DNA from: Heterodera schachtii
Lineage: Eukaryota > Nematoda > Chromadorea > Rhabditida > Heteroderidae
Assembly: GCA_023374025.1 (NCBI GenBank)
Contig: SIJG01000048.1
Location: 20,511 to 84,510, forward strand
DNA length: 64,000 nucleotides
Reading direction: 5' to 3'
Made by a program: the position numbers and the translations under genes. Shown piece after piece: positions 23,395-35,021 of this stretch. The stretch's first letter is position 1; every line of letters starts with the position of its first letter. Below the pieces are notes generated by a model. That model made no database searches. It was not told the DNA's origin and saw only the letters and a program-made list of their open reading frames with translations.

Positions 23395-23772
23395 GTTGCA
23401 ACGGGATCCGGTCAATCCGTTAGTGGACAATCCGTCAGTAGACAATTCGTCAGCAAATTTTTTGAGCAATGATCAAAAATCTTTCGAAATGATTGTTCAA
23501 TTTAATAAATATATTTTCATAGATTCTTAACATTCTAGTTACTTTATACTTCATTTAATTGACCATCTCGAGAATTTTCCATTTAATTCTTTTAAAAATG
23601 ATTATTTCATAATTTTTATAAAATAACCCAAATTATTAGTTCACTTTTTAAGCGATTTAAATTAATTTTCACATGATTTTAAATAAATCTGGGTGTTTTA
23701 AAAAATAAATTTGATTGTGGATTAGTTACTGACGGATTGTCCACTGACGGATTGTCCGGGAGCCGTTGCAAC
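23395..23772. mobile_element. MITE with long terminal inverted repeats
   Basis: Left: GTTGCAACGG, then CAATCCGTTAGTGGACAATC; right (reverse complement) is nearly the same, about 50 bp. Within each arm GACAATCCGTCAGT repeats. The outermost GTTGCAAC is its own reverse complement, so it could be an 8-bp target duplication instead of part of the inverted repeat. Interior AT-rich without coding. Confidence 0.75.
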
Positions 23773-24398
23773 AGTATAATATATTTAAATCACAATGTTG
23801 GTGAATAAATCCTTTTTGTCATGTATCCGTTAAAAATATACAATGCAAAAAGTTAAATAAAGCAATTCAGAACGAAAAATTTTATCCTTCTGTCTAATTT
23901 TCTTTTCTTTTTTTAATTAATAATTTTGCTTTTTTGAAAGTTTCTAAAATTTTTTTTTTTGTATTTTAATTAATAATTTTGCTTGTTTTGACAGTTTCTG
24001 AAAATTTTTTTCTATTTTTAATTAATAATTTTGTTTTTTTGAAAGATAGTTAGTTATCCTTCATAATTGCATCAAATTTCTACAATTATTAAAATAAGCA
24101 AATGCATTTTATGGCAAACCCAAAACATTATAAAAAAAATATGTAAGCGCATCATAAATAACCAATAATTTGATCAATATATTCAAAAATGGCAATATAT
24201 TTTTAATGTTTCAATATTTTATTATACCCATAAAAAATTTATACATTAAAATTTACAATTTTTTCCTTTCCTTTCTCCATTTTTGCTCTACACATTGGCT
24301 TATTTAACGATAGAAACATAAATATTGTAAAATCTAAAAGAATTATTTTTTTATTTTAAATCAAATTTTTTGGGTTTCTTTTCTTTCAGTTACAGAAA
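23773..24398 (+). promoter_or_regulatory. Upstream region of BED-family copy 3
   Basis: 23800-24100 matches 28150-28350 (TATCCGTTAAA, AATTGC/GTCAAATTTCT), and 24160-24390 matches the blocks before copies 1 and 2. Acceptors TTTCTTTCAG (ends 24389) and TTACAG (ends 24395) sit just before the ATG. Confidence 0.5.
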
Positions 24399-25427
24399 AT
24401 GGCCAATCCCGTTTTGCGTTACAGTATATTAATTGTCATTTTGTGCTTTGTGTACGGTAATGATGAAGAAAATAGGCAACAAACAATACAAAAAGAAGCT
24501 AGCACTGATCATGAAAATGAAAAGCATATCATTGGTGATGATTATCTTGGTGATGAATTTTGGGACCAACTTTCGCCGATCACTGATTTGCCCACAATTG
24601 ATGGAGTCGAATTTGTTGGAAATCATTTAAAATATACCGATCAAAAGGAGAATAATTATACTCATGAAGGTGAAATTGAAATATAACTAATTAAAATATT
24701 TTGATAATTTGCCACAAAATCAAAAAAATATATAAAATTAACAAATTTTAATATATCGAAAGCCGATGAGTACAAAAAATTTATTTTGAAATATATGTTT
24801 TATTTAAAATGCCTAATTGATTTAGCAATTGATGACAATGAAAGGAAAGGCAAAAAAGAGGATGACAAAAATAACAAATTGAAAAGACCAAATGACCAAC
24901 TGAAATCTCAAAATGAGATTTACGAGAATGAAACATCTCAAATAATTAAAAAAAAGATACGAAGGGTTCGTAAATAGAGTTTAATTTTAAAAAATTGAAA
25001 AAGCAAATGCTTATTTATTAAAATATTCATTATTTTTTATGAAAATTTTAATAAACTTTCTGTTTAATATTTTTGGACTAATTTTAGAGAAAAATTAAAA
25101 TATTTCCATTTAAATATTTTTAAATATTTATATATATATAAATAACAAATTTAGACTAAGAAAAGCGAAGTTTGGGAACATTTCAAGCAAAATGAACATT
25201 CAAACACATGCAATTATTGTGGTAAAGAAATTAAAATTCAAAATAAAAGTTCAACCTTCCATCTTTGGGAGCATTTACGTAGTCACCGGACACAATATGA
25301 AGCAACAAAATATGCCAAAACGAGAAATGAAAATTTAAAAAAAAAAAGGTGGAAGCCCAGCAGAAAGAAAAAGAAGAAGAAACCGCCAGCAATTAAACAA
25401 ATCAGCAAAAAAATTATTAGCGATTAA
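24399..25427 (+). CDS. Secreted BED zinc-finger protein, copy 3 (most complete)
   Basis: Proposed exons 24399-24669, 24826-24965 and 25155-25427: 227 residues. Signal peptide (MANPVLRY to CFVYG, about 20 residues), acidic region, charged linker (KEDDKNNKLKR, NEIYENE) ending IKKKIRR. The final exon reads TKKSEVWEHFKQNEHSNTCN, continuing YCGKEI, STFHLWEHLRSHRTQYE and YAKTRNE: the WxxF, Cys-x2-Cys, HL...H pattern of a BED finger. Then a very basic tail (KKKRWKPSRKKKKKKPP), a probable nuclear-localisation signal, and stop after SKKIISD. The exon-2 to BED junction is phase 0 with a weak GTTCGT donor; without splicing, translation stops at 24977. Same order and phase as copy 2, so the unit duplicated as a whole. 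Confidence 0.68.
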
Positions 25428-27625
25428 TGATCAACAAAAAATCCATTTTCAAATTATTTGTCACCAAATTCATTGATAAGGAATGTATCGGAAAACCAAT
25501 TTTAAAAATTTTAATTATTTATTGATTTCATTCCCGTAAATTTGAGCAAGAAAATTCGAAATTGATGCCTTTGAATGAGATTTAATCAGATGAACAGAGT
25601 TTAAAGCATTTAACAGAGTTTAAAGCATTTCCTTCTCCATAGGAAACATGAAAACTTCTGTAAAATTTAGGAATTAAAATATTTTAGGAAAATAATTATT
25701 TTTACCAGGTCCAATTTTGACCATAAATTTGGTAATCATTTGCGTTGCCGCCTGGACCATGAGTCACGAAATCCGAATCCTTTATACGGCAATTTTCTTG
25801 ACCCGCCGGCAACCCTTTGAGCGAAATAATGTCATGCAAAATGGAAAAATTAAGTAAAATAGAATCATTCAGTAGCAATAATTGTTCTCAATTAGAATGC
25901 AAAATTAAAAAAAAAATTCTGAAAATTTTATTCAATGCATTCTGAAAATGTAAAATAATATAAAAAAATTTCCCGCCGACGCATAAAAATCCTTATTCTC
26001 TTAAAAAAATGAGTCAAAATCGCAAAACTTTGTCATTTTTTTATCAAATCATACAAATTTTTAAAATTTTCCCCGGCGGCGCCTATCGGCACCGCCGGAC
26101 CGCCCCCCCCCCCCCTTGTACCCCAAATTCTTTTAAAAAATGCACAGTAAAAAGGGGTTTTGAAAAGCAAAAAAGGACGATTTAGATGGCTTGATATAAT
26201 TTTAATATCATCCAAAATCACAACATTTTAGAGTTTACGGTACATTTCAAAAGTGTTCTAAAAGCACCTCGGCTTTTGAATGACATTGTAGTAAATAAAA
26301 TAAATTTATTATTCAAAAAAATAAATAATATTAATATTTAGATTAAAAACCCGATCAAATTTTCACAAAATGCTCGACCAAAAATTGAAATTCTTCAAAA
26401 ATATTGTAAACGCGAATTTCTGAACAAAAAATGACGGCGAAAATGCAACAAATTCGAGTGTTTTATCGCCACCCACAAGGTTTCAATATTTTGTTTTAAC
26501 AAATTCCTTTTTCTGATAACGTGTTAATAATTTCGTATTTTGAGCCTTAAGAATGTAATTTTTTATTTTTATTTTTTTCGCTAATTGTTGGTGTGATTTC
26601 GACTCATTTTGGTTAGGCGGGATTTCGACTCGGCGGGATTTTGACGCGACGAGATTTCGACGCCACGTGATTTTGACAGCGCCGAGATAATTTGCTAAAA
26701 AATGTTAATATTAATTAATTCGCAAAAACAATTTACTGGTGTTTATGAATTAACCAAATTATTCGATCGATAAATTTCCAATTACGAAACCCTCATGGTG
26801 GCGGAATTTATGACTCAGCACGTTCATATCGGAACTAGCGGGTGTGTGAACCGTCAGATCTTTAGCGGGGATAAAGCGCTGCGCGCTTCTTGAGCTTCGC
26901 TACTAGGTAAGCTATTGGGTTGTGAAATAATTGTTGGATCCGGAAGCTTTTGGAAGATTTTTGGTGAAAAAATTTTCCACTCAAAAATCATGTGCTCCCC
27001 CTTTGGTACCGAATCCAAAAAACACTTTTATTTTTGTAACAAATCTCAAAAAAGTGATAAAAATGTAAATTGAAACTCTATTTTGGAGAAAAAAATTGCG
27101 GATTTTTCATATATTTTACTTTTCCAGTAGGACTTTTCAGAACTTTTTTTCTAAAATCGAAAATTTCCAGAATTTCTGGAATAACTAATTTACATTATGA
27201 AGCTAAAAAAAGCAAATAGATCCCATAAAATTCTCCTGATTTTTTACTATCTATTTTTAAAGCTTTAATTCACTTAAATTAACTAAATTTGACGTTTGTT
27301 ATGAATTTTCCAATATTAGCCCAAATTCCCGAGGGCAAAAAAAGCGACCGATTTTCCAAAAATTGTTTTCTTCCAAATTTTCTGTTCTGTTCTTGTTTTT
27401 TGTTTTTGTTGTTTTCTCTTCAATTGTTTTTGAATTCCATTTGATGGTGATTTCTTCTTAATTTATTGGCGTGGTCTCGTCTTAATTATTGTTGCGGATT
27501 AAAATTTATCGTCATGAACCGCTGACCCCCCCCCCCCCCCTCCAGACTCTTTCGCAAAAATTCTGGTTGACCTACCCCTTTTTTAATGTATTTTTGATTT
27601 TAAAAAAATACATTTGAATCAATTT
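25428..27625. other. Intergenic with C-tracts and odd GC-rich words
   Basis: C13 at 26103-26115 lies next to CCGGCGGCGCCTATCGGCACC, shared in part with 48210-48240 (dispersed repeat). C15 lies at 27526-27540. 26600-26700 repeats GATTTCGAC / GGCGGGATTT words. No gene supported. Confidence 0.4.
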
Positions 27626-27738
27626 CATTTAAATTTCTCGGTTCCCGATTCCCGAGTCGAGAAATTTCTCGGGTTTTTTGGGTCTCGGTTCTCGTATCGT
27701 TTCTCGGGGTAATTTCTCGGTCTCGGTCTCGGAATTAG
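27626..27738. mobile_element. Word-repeat element fragment, CTCGG
   Basis: CTCGGTTCCCGATTCCCGAG and about eight further CTCGG / TCTCGG words, ending GGAATTAGGGACC. Resembles the inner part of other word-filled MITEs; ends not resolved. It replaced the front of the fourth BED-family copy. Confidence 0.35.
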
Positions 27739-28025
27739 GGACCAATCTAATGACCAACAAAAAATGTTTTATCTGAGCATAGAGATTCAAAACTTTCCAT
27801 AAAAAGAAGACTTCGCCAGCAATTAAACAAATCAGCAAAAACTCATTACTCAGAAGGAGCATAATTTTGCAAATTAAATTAAAAACTATTTTATAAAGTT
27901 TTTAAGCAAACAAATTTTTATTTATTTTTAATTCCATAAACAAATGAAGCAAAAATGCTTCCTAAATTAATCATAAGGAAGTATTTTCAAATAATTATAA
28001 TTTTTATTCGGTAGGCCTTTGAACA
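27739..28025 (+). pseudogene. BED-family copy 4, 3' remnant only
   Basis: Matches the end of the BED exon and 3' flank of copy 2 (CGCCAGCAATTAAACAAATC, then CTCATTACTCAGAAGGAGCA). Signal peptide and finger are gone. Confidence 0.6.
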
Positions 28026-28139
28026 GATAAAGAAAGCTTTGGACATTTTATCAACATGATTTTTAAAAGTCCATAAAACTGAAAATATATTCTCCAAAGA
28101 ATTTAAAATGCCAAAAATTTAAACCAAATGTAAGGTGAT

Positions 28140-28590
28140 TAGGCCTTTTTCCAAGTATCCGTTAAACAAATAATTCAAAAGAGTACTCAAGCAATTAAGA
28201 ATGAAAAATTATATTGTCTAAAATATTTATTCATAATTTTTTTTTTTATTTAAAATTTTGCTTTTGGAAAGATAGGCTGATGTTTTCCAATTGTTCTTAA
28301 TTGCGTCAAATTTCTTACAGTTATTTATTCCATTGACGTCATTATAATAAGCATATTCATTTTATGCAAATCCAATTAGAAATAAATATTTCAAAGAAAT
28401 ATAAAACAAATGTATACAGCATAAATCAATGAATTTATCAATATATTCAAAAATGGCCGTCTATTTTAATATATCCATATTTTATTATATCCATAAAAAA
28501 ATTTATATATTAAAATTTGCAATTTTTTCCTTTCCTTTCTCCATTTTTGCTCTGCATTTTGGCTTATTTTACGATTAGAAATATTGTAAA
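28140..28590 (+). promoter_or_regulatory. Orphan BED-family upstream block (copy 5 relic)
   Basis: Close match to the upstream regions of copies 1 and 3, including CCATTGACGTCATTA with a perfect TGACGTCA at 28334-28341 and TTTTGCTCTGCATTTTGGCT. The coding part that should follow near 28600 is missing. Confidence 0.55.
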
Positions 28591-29093
28591 ATATGAAAAG
28601 ATTAATTTGGAGGTTCAGTTTTTTTTACTTTAATAAACAATTTTTTGGTCAAATAATGTCATGTAAAATTTTTATTCAATGCCTTTCTGAAAGTTGGCAA
28701 ACAAAAAACAATTTTGAACTTTGCTGGCTATTGATAAATAAATATGGCTATCGGTATTTATATGGATTTATATAAACTCTGTTCAATAAATACAATGTGT
28801 ATTATATTTGAAAATATTTTTTTTTTTTTGCATTTAATAATTTAACCCTATGGTTATTTTTATGAACAAAAACCATAAGATGTAATTATAAATTACCTCC
28901 ATAAGTGGCACTTATTAAGGCAAATGCACAGAACAAAAAAAAAAAACCATAAAAATACCAAAAATATGCACAAAAAAGAAGCGAAGAAAGAAACATGTCG
29001 AATCGTTTTTCTTGTCATAAAATTTATTGTAAAAAAACATTAAACAAATTAACAAATTAATTAATTAATTAATTAAAACTGCCCAAAATTTCC
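28591..29093. other. Intergenic
   Basis: AT-rich; a tetranucleotide TTAA run near 29055-29075. No gene. Confidence 0.35.
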
Positions 29094-29724
29094 TTAAGGA
29101 ATCATAACAAATAACAATCGGTCGAATGATACCAAATAAATTGCCAAAAAAGAGGCATACGATACCATTGCCGATATCATATGAATGGCAGTGTAGGTAC
29201 GGTAGTCAATTGTGTCGTACTGTAAAATCAATGCCATCAAATTGAAGTGAAAAGGAGTTGCGAATAAAAGTTGGCAAAATGCGTCAAACGCCAAAAGCCA
29301 ATTGCTCACTTTGTGATCCTTACTAAAATAATGAATGAGAGTAATTAAGTAATTTTTAAATGTGGCAAACATTTTGTTAAAAGTGGCCAAAACCAAAAAA
29401 AGTTAACAAAACGGAAACCAAGTAATAGGAATAGTATGACTTAAGAATAATTGGAAAAAATAATATTCCAAATTAAATAAATATTTTTAAATTTAGATTA
29501 AATTAATTTATTTGCCTAATTTCTTTTGTTAAGATTATTAATTATTTTATGTATATAGCGTTTTCATTTTTATTACCTCCCTTAAAAAAGTAAAAATAAT
29601 TGAATGTGCATTTTGCCACAAAAAATTGATGAGCAATTGGGCTGAAAACCCATGCAACGAATGACAAATTTTGGTCTAAAACAGCGAATTTTGGTGCCAG
29701 AATATCGGACTCGTCTATTAACAT
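29094..29724 (-). pseudogene. Seven-helix receptor fragment
   Basis: Minus strand. 29094-29396 codes hydrophobic helices and a DR-type end of helix 3 (FLAIYLVSFDRLLFVMIP) followed immediately by a stop, so everything after helix 3 is lost. A possible upstream exon (29542-29724) starts MLIDESDILAP. I found no splice arrangement joining the two without a stop. Probably a dead nematode chemoreceptor; class uncertain. Confidence 0.4.
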
Positions 29725-31724
29725 TGTGGTATTAAAATCTTCACGGGTGCCATCATCAGCAGAACTGCTCAGTTCGGCCCCCTCGGTTCGGCCCCAGCAT
29801 GCTTTTCCAATATAGCTTTTTTATTTGTTATCCAAATCCATCATTCTTGGTATCATTCGAAATCTCTTAGCATGCTCTATTAGCCTTACCAAAAAGCGAA
29901 AAGTTTTTCAAGCCTGGAAAAAGTTTTATTGAGAAAAAACTTGAAAATTTCGAATTTTCAAGTATAACTTTTTTAATAATTGTCAATCGCAAAGCATAGC
30001 TTAGAAAAAGCTTCTAAACACATTAAGCTTTCGAATGTTACCAAGCTTATTGGATTTGATTGACAAAGAAAAAAGTTATAGAAAGTTATAGTGGAAAAAC
30101 ATGCCGATCATCAGACATTGTTTTGACGAATTTGAAATGCCTTCTTTTCTGTAAATTTTAAATCAAATTGATTGCTTAAGGAAATAAAAGCTCAGTAGTG
30201 AAAATGTGTCTTAATTTGCTTTACATGATAATTAACAAATAAAGCAAAAGTTCAAATTGCCAATGTCCGTTTCTATAGGTTTTCGTGACGATAGCAATTC
30301 ATTGCCTGGTTTTAGCTTCTTTAACAGTTAATGAATTGCCATTCCTCAGAATTATATTTGCGTGATTCTCTTAAAGTACAAGAATATTTTTTAATTCATA
30401 TGGTTCAAAACTTTTTGCTTTTGATATATGAATTTTAAAGCGACTATTTCAGCTATTAATTTAATTTAACTTTATTTTAATAATTAATATACCAAAGTTC
30501 ATTCCGTGCTACAAAATTATTTGTCCGAATTTGAGCGTTTTCAAAGGTCAGGAGTCCCCCTTTTCACTCAAATTTACCGGTTCAAAAACCGGTTTTTTTT
30601 GGCATTTCCGCAACTGGAGACCTACTTTTTCGTGCATAACTCGTCGAGACGAATCGATTGGTATATCATTTATGTCATTTTTTTCCGGGGGTTTGACTAT
30701 AGTATATCCGTTCATAATTTTAGAGGAAATATTTTAAATTCAAATCCTTTAACAAATAGTCATTGATTCATTGTCCATTTTTTCTTCAATTTCTTCAATG
30801 CTTGCATGTTTCAAATTTGTACTCTTCGTTTCTGATTTATTCATTCCCTGGTTTTACGTTAATGTCCGTTAATGAATTGCCATTGCCATTCCTCAGAATT
30901 GTATTTGCGTGATTATCTTAAATTACAAGAACATTGTTTAAGAGACATGATTTTAAATTTTGCTTTTTACTTTGGGTATAGCAATTGAAAAAAATGGTAC
31001 TTTTCCATTGTGCTGCCTGCACCTTCTCAAAAAATTTTGCTTTTCAGTAATCAAGTTCGATTCTAAATGTCCAAAGGCTAAAACGAATAATGTCTTTTGT
31101 CTGTTATGTGGTGAATCTGTTCCGGTCAATTAAAATGAGTCCGTCTGCCTTGGCATAGGCAATTAAAGTAACTGCCGCGTTCGGCACCGCCTCGAAAAAT
31201 CGAGTATTGGTCGGTGCACAACCCTAATTAGTCAGCTCAAAGTCTGGCGAGTCCTCCTGCGCATTGGTAATTTGTAACAAATAGAGTCAATAGGCCGTCA
31301 CCTGTTTGTTTTTTTTTGCTCAATTTATTTATTCCCTCGCGATGTTCCCTCGGGCAAATTCATTTTTTGCTCGTTACATTCCCAATATTTGGCATAAGCA
31401 TCGACTGCCCGCTTAGCTCCGATATTGTCACGGTTCCATTCTCCCACAAAATTGCGCCAAATGAAAATTTCTATTAAAAATGAAAAACTATTTTAAAAAG
31501 CCGGGATTTCCAGGAAATTTCTTTAACAAAATGGAAAAATGAAAAATAACCTCTAAAAGTAAATTTTATAAAATTTTGAAAATAACTTCACGAAGAAAGG
31601 AAAATTTATAAAATTGCAAAATATAAAATCTCAGTTTTTGGATTAAAATTTCAATGATAAACAGAAGAGACAGTGAGTAGAGGAATATAATGAGATTTGA
31701 GCTACCCAAAGCATACGATGATTG
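29725..31724. other. Intergenic with a direct repeat
   Basis: About 95 bp near 30290-30385 recurs at 30840-30935 (GTTAATGAATTGCCATT, CCTCAGAAT, TTTGCGTGATT). 29870-30090 holds another copy of the dispersed TCATTCG ... AAAGTTAT relic. No gene supported. Confidence 0.4.
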
Positions 31725-32787
31725 GCTTCTACGCGTCCTCTGTTAATTTTTTAAAAGAAAAATTTGGCCATAAAAAGGAAAAAAAACCAATTTTTAGTTA
31801 ATAAAAAATAATTGGCAACAAAAAAATGTTGTTGAACAATGAAAACGAGTTAGAGTTGGCATTTGTATGTTTCACTTTCATTAAGTGTACTCATTAATTC
31901 CTTTACTAGTCAATGGAGGAGTTTATGCTATAATTACTCACTTTTGGCACCGCCAATCCTCGACAGATTTAAGTGCCATTAAACCAATGTATCAAACTTT
32001 CATTTTATTCCTTCATAGAAAAGTTTGTTGCGCGAAATGGCATAGTTTTCAAACAAATTTTGAATTTTGTTAATTTAATTTAAACTAATTTTTGATTTTT
32101 GCGATGAATGAACGTGAATTTTCCAGTTTAAAGATTCTTATAAAACTTAATGAGACCATTAGTTGTTCAGCTTCATAATAAGTATTTGATTAAGTGATAA
32201 AATTGAGAAATATTATTATAGATTTTCTATTTTTCAGAATTTAAAACTAAATTTCATTCTCGGAATGGGCCTACCTGACGCGTCCTCTGTTAATTTTTTA
32301 AAAGTCAAAATTTGGCCTTAAAGGGAAAAAAGCCAATATTTTTTGGTCTTTATAAAAGATAATTGGCAACAAAAAAAATATTTGTAAAGCCTCAGAGTTG
32401 GCAATTGTATGCTTCACTTTCATTAATTGGGCTCATTAATTCCTTAATCTAGTCAATGGAGGAGTTTGGACAATAATTACCCACTTTTGGCGCCGCCAAC
32501 CCGGCAGATTTAAGTGCCATTAAACCGTAAAAGTTACATTCATTTTATTACTTAGTAGAAAAGTGTGTTATATGATACGGCAATTTTTAAAAAAATAAAA
32601 TTTTAAAAAACTAATTTTTGAGTTTGCAATAAATGAAAGTGAATTTTTTAGTTTAAAGATGCTTATAAAATATTAATTAGGGAATTGGTTGTTTAGCTTA
32701 ATAATAAATATTTGATTAAGTGATATAATTGACAAAATCTTAAAATCTATTTTTACAGAATTTAAAAACGAATTTTTCTTAATCGGA
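31725..32787 (+). repeat. Tandem duplication of the receptor gene's 5' region
   Basis: 31725-32270 and 32278-32787 match along their length (GCGTCCTCTGTTAATTTTTT; CAATGGAGGAGTTT; CACTTTTGGC(A/G)CCGCCAA). The first copy ends with a broken start exon (GGAATGGGCCTACCTGAC) like the real start at 32788, so the promoter and first-exon edge were copied. Confidence 0.7.
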
Positions 32788-35021
32788 ATGGGCCTGCCTG
32801 ACTTTGGCTTTGCAAAGAACCTCTTTTGTTGGTTTACAATCGGATTTGGCATTTTGTTTAATGCCATTTTAATTCGTTTGGTTGTTCGCTACACACCAGA
32901 GCAAATGCGCATTTACAGCAAAGTAAATTTTGAAATTTAAAATTTAAATTTTATAAAAATTAGATTCTATTGCAAACATGTGTGACAGACATTTTATTGC
33001 TTATAATGACGCTTCTCTTCTTACCGGTAGAATTTTTTTTTAGCTTATTACTAGCCAGTTAGTGAACAGTTGGTTCTGGACTGGGACAAAGCGATGAGCC
33101 ATTTGGGTGCTTCGCTACCTATGTTGGTTCTAGGTCATTTCGAGAAAAGTGCCAAAATGATGACGTCACCAAAAGGGTATTTCGAGAAAAGTGCCAAAAT
33201 GATGACGTCACCAAAAGGGTATTTCGAGAAAAGTGCCAAAATGATGACGTCACCAAAAGGGTATTTCGAGAAAAGTGCCAAAATGATGACGTCACCAAAA
33301 GGGTATTTCGAGAAAAGTGCCAAAATGATGACGTCACCAAAAGGGTATTTCGAGAAAAGTGCCAAAATGATGATGTCACCAAATGGGTATTTCGAGAAAA
33401 GTGCCAAAATGATGATGTCACCAAATGGGTATTTCGAGAAAAGTGCCAAAATGATGATGTCACCAAATGGGTATTTCGAGAAAAGTGCCAAAATGATGAC
33501 GTCACCAAAAAGATATTTCGAGAAAATTCCATCATTTATATATGTCTACTGTAGAAATAATCGTGAAATGCACTCATTTGCACATTTCGAGAAATGACCT
33601 AGCACCCAATAAGTTCATTAGAACTAGAATTTAGAAATATTTTAAATTTTTTTGGCATTATTGGGCCGCTTGCGGCCTCCGACGGGCTCCTCCCGCCCCG
33701 TCTCTTATCTCAGATGGGCGTTTTGGGTCCGTAGCTTATAAATTATTATTATTATTATTTTTTTCAGCATGATTTTATAACGGTAAAAGGTGAATTAGAG
33801 TCAATTGTGTATGGTCTGGTCATCATAAAAGGGGTGCAAAACAGAATTTGGAATTTGTTGGCTTTGGTTTGCTGGATTTTTCTTCTCTATGTGTCCATGT
33901 TTGGCTATGTGTCACAATTTATTTTTCGCTATTTGGTGATTGTTCGGTACGCTAATTAATTAATTAATTAAATAACTTTAAAATATTTCAAATTTAAGTG
34001 GCAAAAATATTTCTTCCCAAAAATATTTTTTGCTGCTTTTTCTGATGCTTTTGTTCCCATTTGCTTTTTGTGTTCTTGTGTTTATTTGCTTCTTTCCGCC
34101 CGTTGAACACTCAATATTGGAAGAAAAATATGTTGTGGAATTTCTCGGAATTAATCTCGACGATCGAATTGTTTTGGCCGGATACTCATTTAATGTAATC
34201 TAAATTAAAATTAAAATTTTTATTAAAATATTTTTTCTAAATAGGATATCCGTTCGGTTCTTGGATTCTTCTACATGATTATAATATCCACTTTTGCATA
34301 TCTCATAATTTTTGGTTTAGCTTTTCGTATCAAAAGCCATTTAGTCATGAAATCGAAAAGGTAATTATTTTTTATTTATTTAGTCTTTAAATTGAAAATA
34401 TTTTTATTTTTAATATTTTTTGAAGCGTTTCTTTTTCTGAAATAGTCAAAAGGATGATTGAAATGAACAAACAAGTTTCTCTAAATCTTATAATTCAGGT
34501 TGGTTAAAGCTAAATAAATTAATTATAAAATAATTATTTATTTATTTTTTTAATTTTTAGGCGTCGATGCCCCTCATCATTTATTTTTCCGTTCTTTTTT
34601 TGCTTTTAATTCCAATTTGCAATGTTGATGTAAAAGAATGGAAATTCTTACAGTATTACATTTTATTGTCATCAATTCCAATGTTTTTACCGTCTGCCAT
34701 AAATCCAATTGTGTCAATTTGCACCATCAAATATTACCGTTACGAACTTGTTTCGGGATTAAAACGTTCTTCTGGTAAGTGTACAATTAGTTTAAAAGCA
34801 ATGAAAATTAAATTCTTGGATTTAAAATATAATTTTCAAAAAATAAACTTTATTTTTAGCATTATAATTTTATTTTTTAATCTACTTTAAAATTTTGTTT
34901 TTTAATTATAGAAAAATTCGTAAAGCTTTTCTTTCGCCAAAATATTTATCCTCAAAATTTGAATGAAAATGCGCACAAAGAAGACCAAGCAAAATGGGCC
35001 ATCAATGTTGCAAATAATTGA
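32788..35021 (+). CDS. STR/SRD-like seven-helix chemoreceptor, intact
   Basis: Eight exons: 32788-32922, 32964-33026, 33768-33946, 33999-34194, 34245-34360, 34426-34498, 34561-34774, 34912-35021. All junctions are GT-AG and phases agree, giving 361 residues, the usual size for the STR/SRD group. Marks: RYTPEQMRIYSK-ILLQTC after helix 1 (typical TPxxMRxY), FIFRYLVIVRGKNIS at the end of helix 3, a long loop ending GINLDDRI, and FLPSAINPIVS...KYYRYE in helix 7. Such receptors sit in sensory cilia and detect odours or host cues. Start chosen at the first ATG after the acceptor TTTTTACAG; an exon upstream is not needed. Intron 2 (741 bp) carries a repeat element. A broken copy lies in inverted orientation at 37.7-39.35 kb. 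Confidence 0.9.
33130..33602. mobile_element. TIR element with 42-bp array in receptor intron 2
   Basis: Bounded by CTAGGTCATTTC (33130) and its complement GAAATGACCTAG (33602). It sits wholly within intron 2, so the receptor can still be spliced. A shorter, diverged version lies in the matching intron of the broken inverted copy (about 47450-47560), so the insertion is older than that duplication. Confidence 0.65.
33133..33510 (+). repeat. 42-bp minisatellite, 9 units, with CRE palindromes
   Basis: Nine copies of a 42-bp unit (TTTCGAGAAAAGTGCC, AAAATGATGACGTCACC). Units 1-5 and 9 hold TGACGTCA; units 6-8 hold TGATGTCA. Because 42 is a multiple of three, long open frames appear on both strands; they are artefacts. 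Confidence 0.93.
33603..33767. other. GC-rich tail of intron 2 insert
   Basis: GGGCCGCTTGCGGCCTCCG, CCCGCCCCGTCTCTTAT and an ATT run before the exon-3 acceptor. The same piece, inverted, follows the hAT-like element at 47262-47350, confirming homology of the two introns. Confidence 0.55.

Noticed and set aside
33070..33597. Long open frames on both strands (FEKSAKMMTSPK repeats)
   Set aside because: They arise because a 42-bp repeat without stops is in phase on both strands; the region is a minisatellite in an intron.
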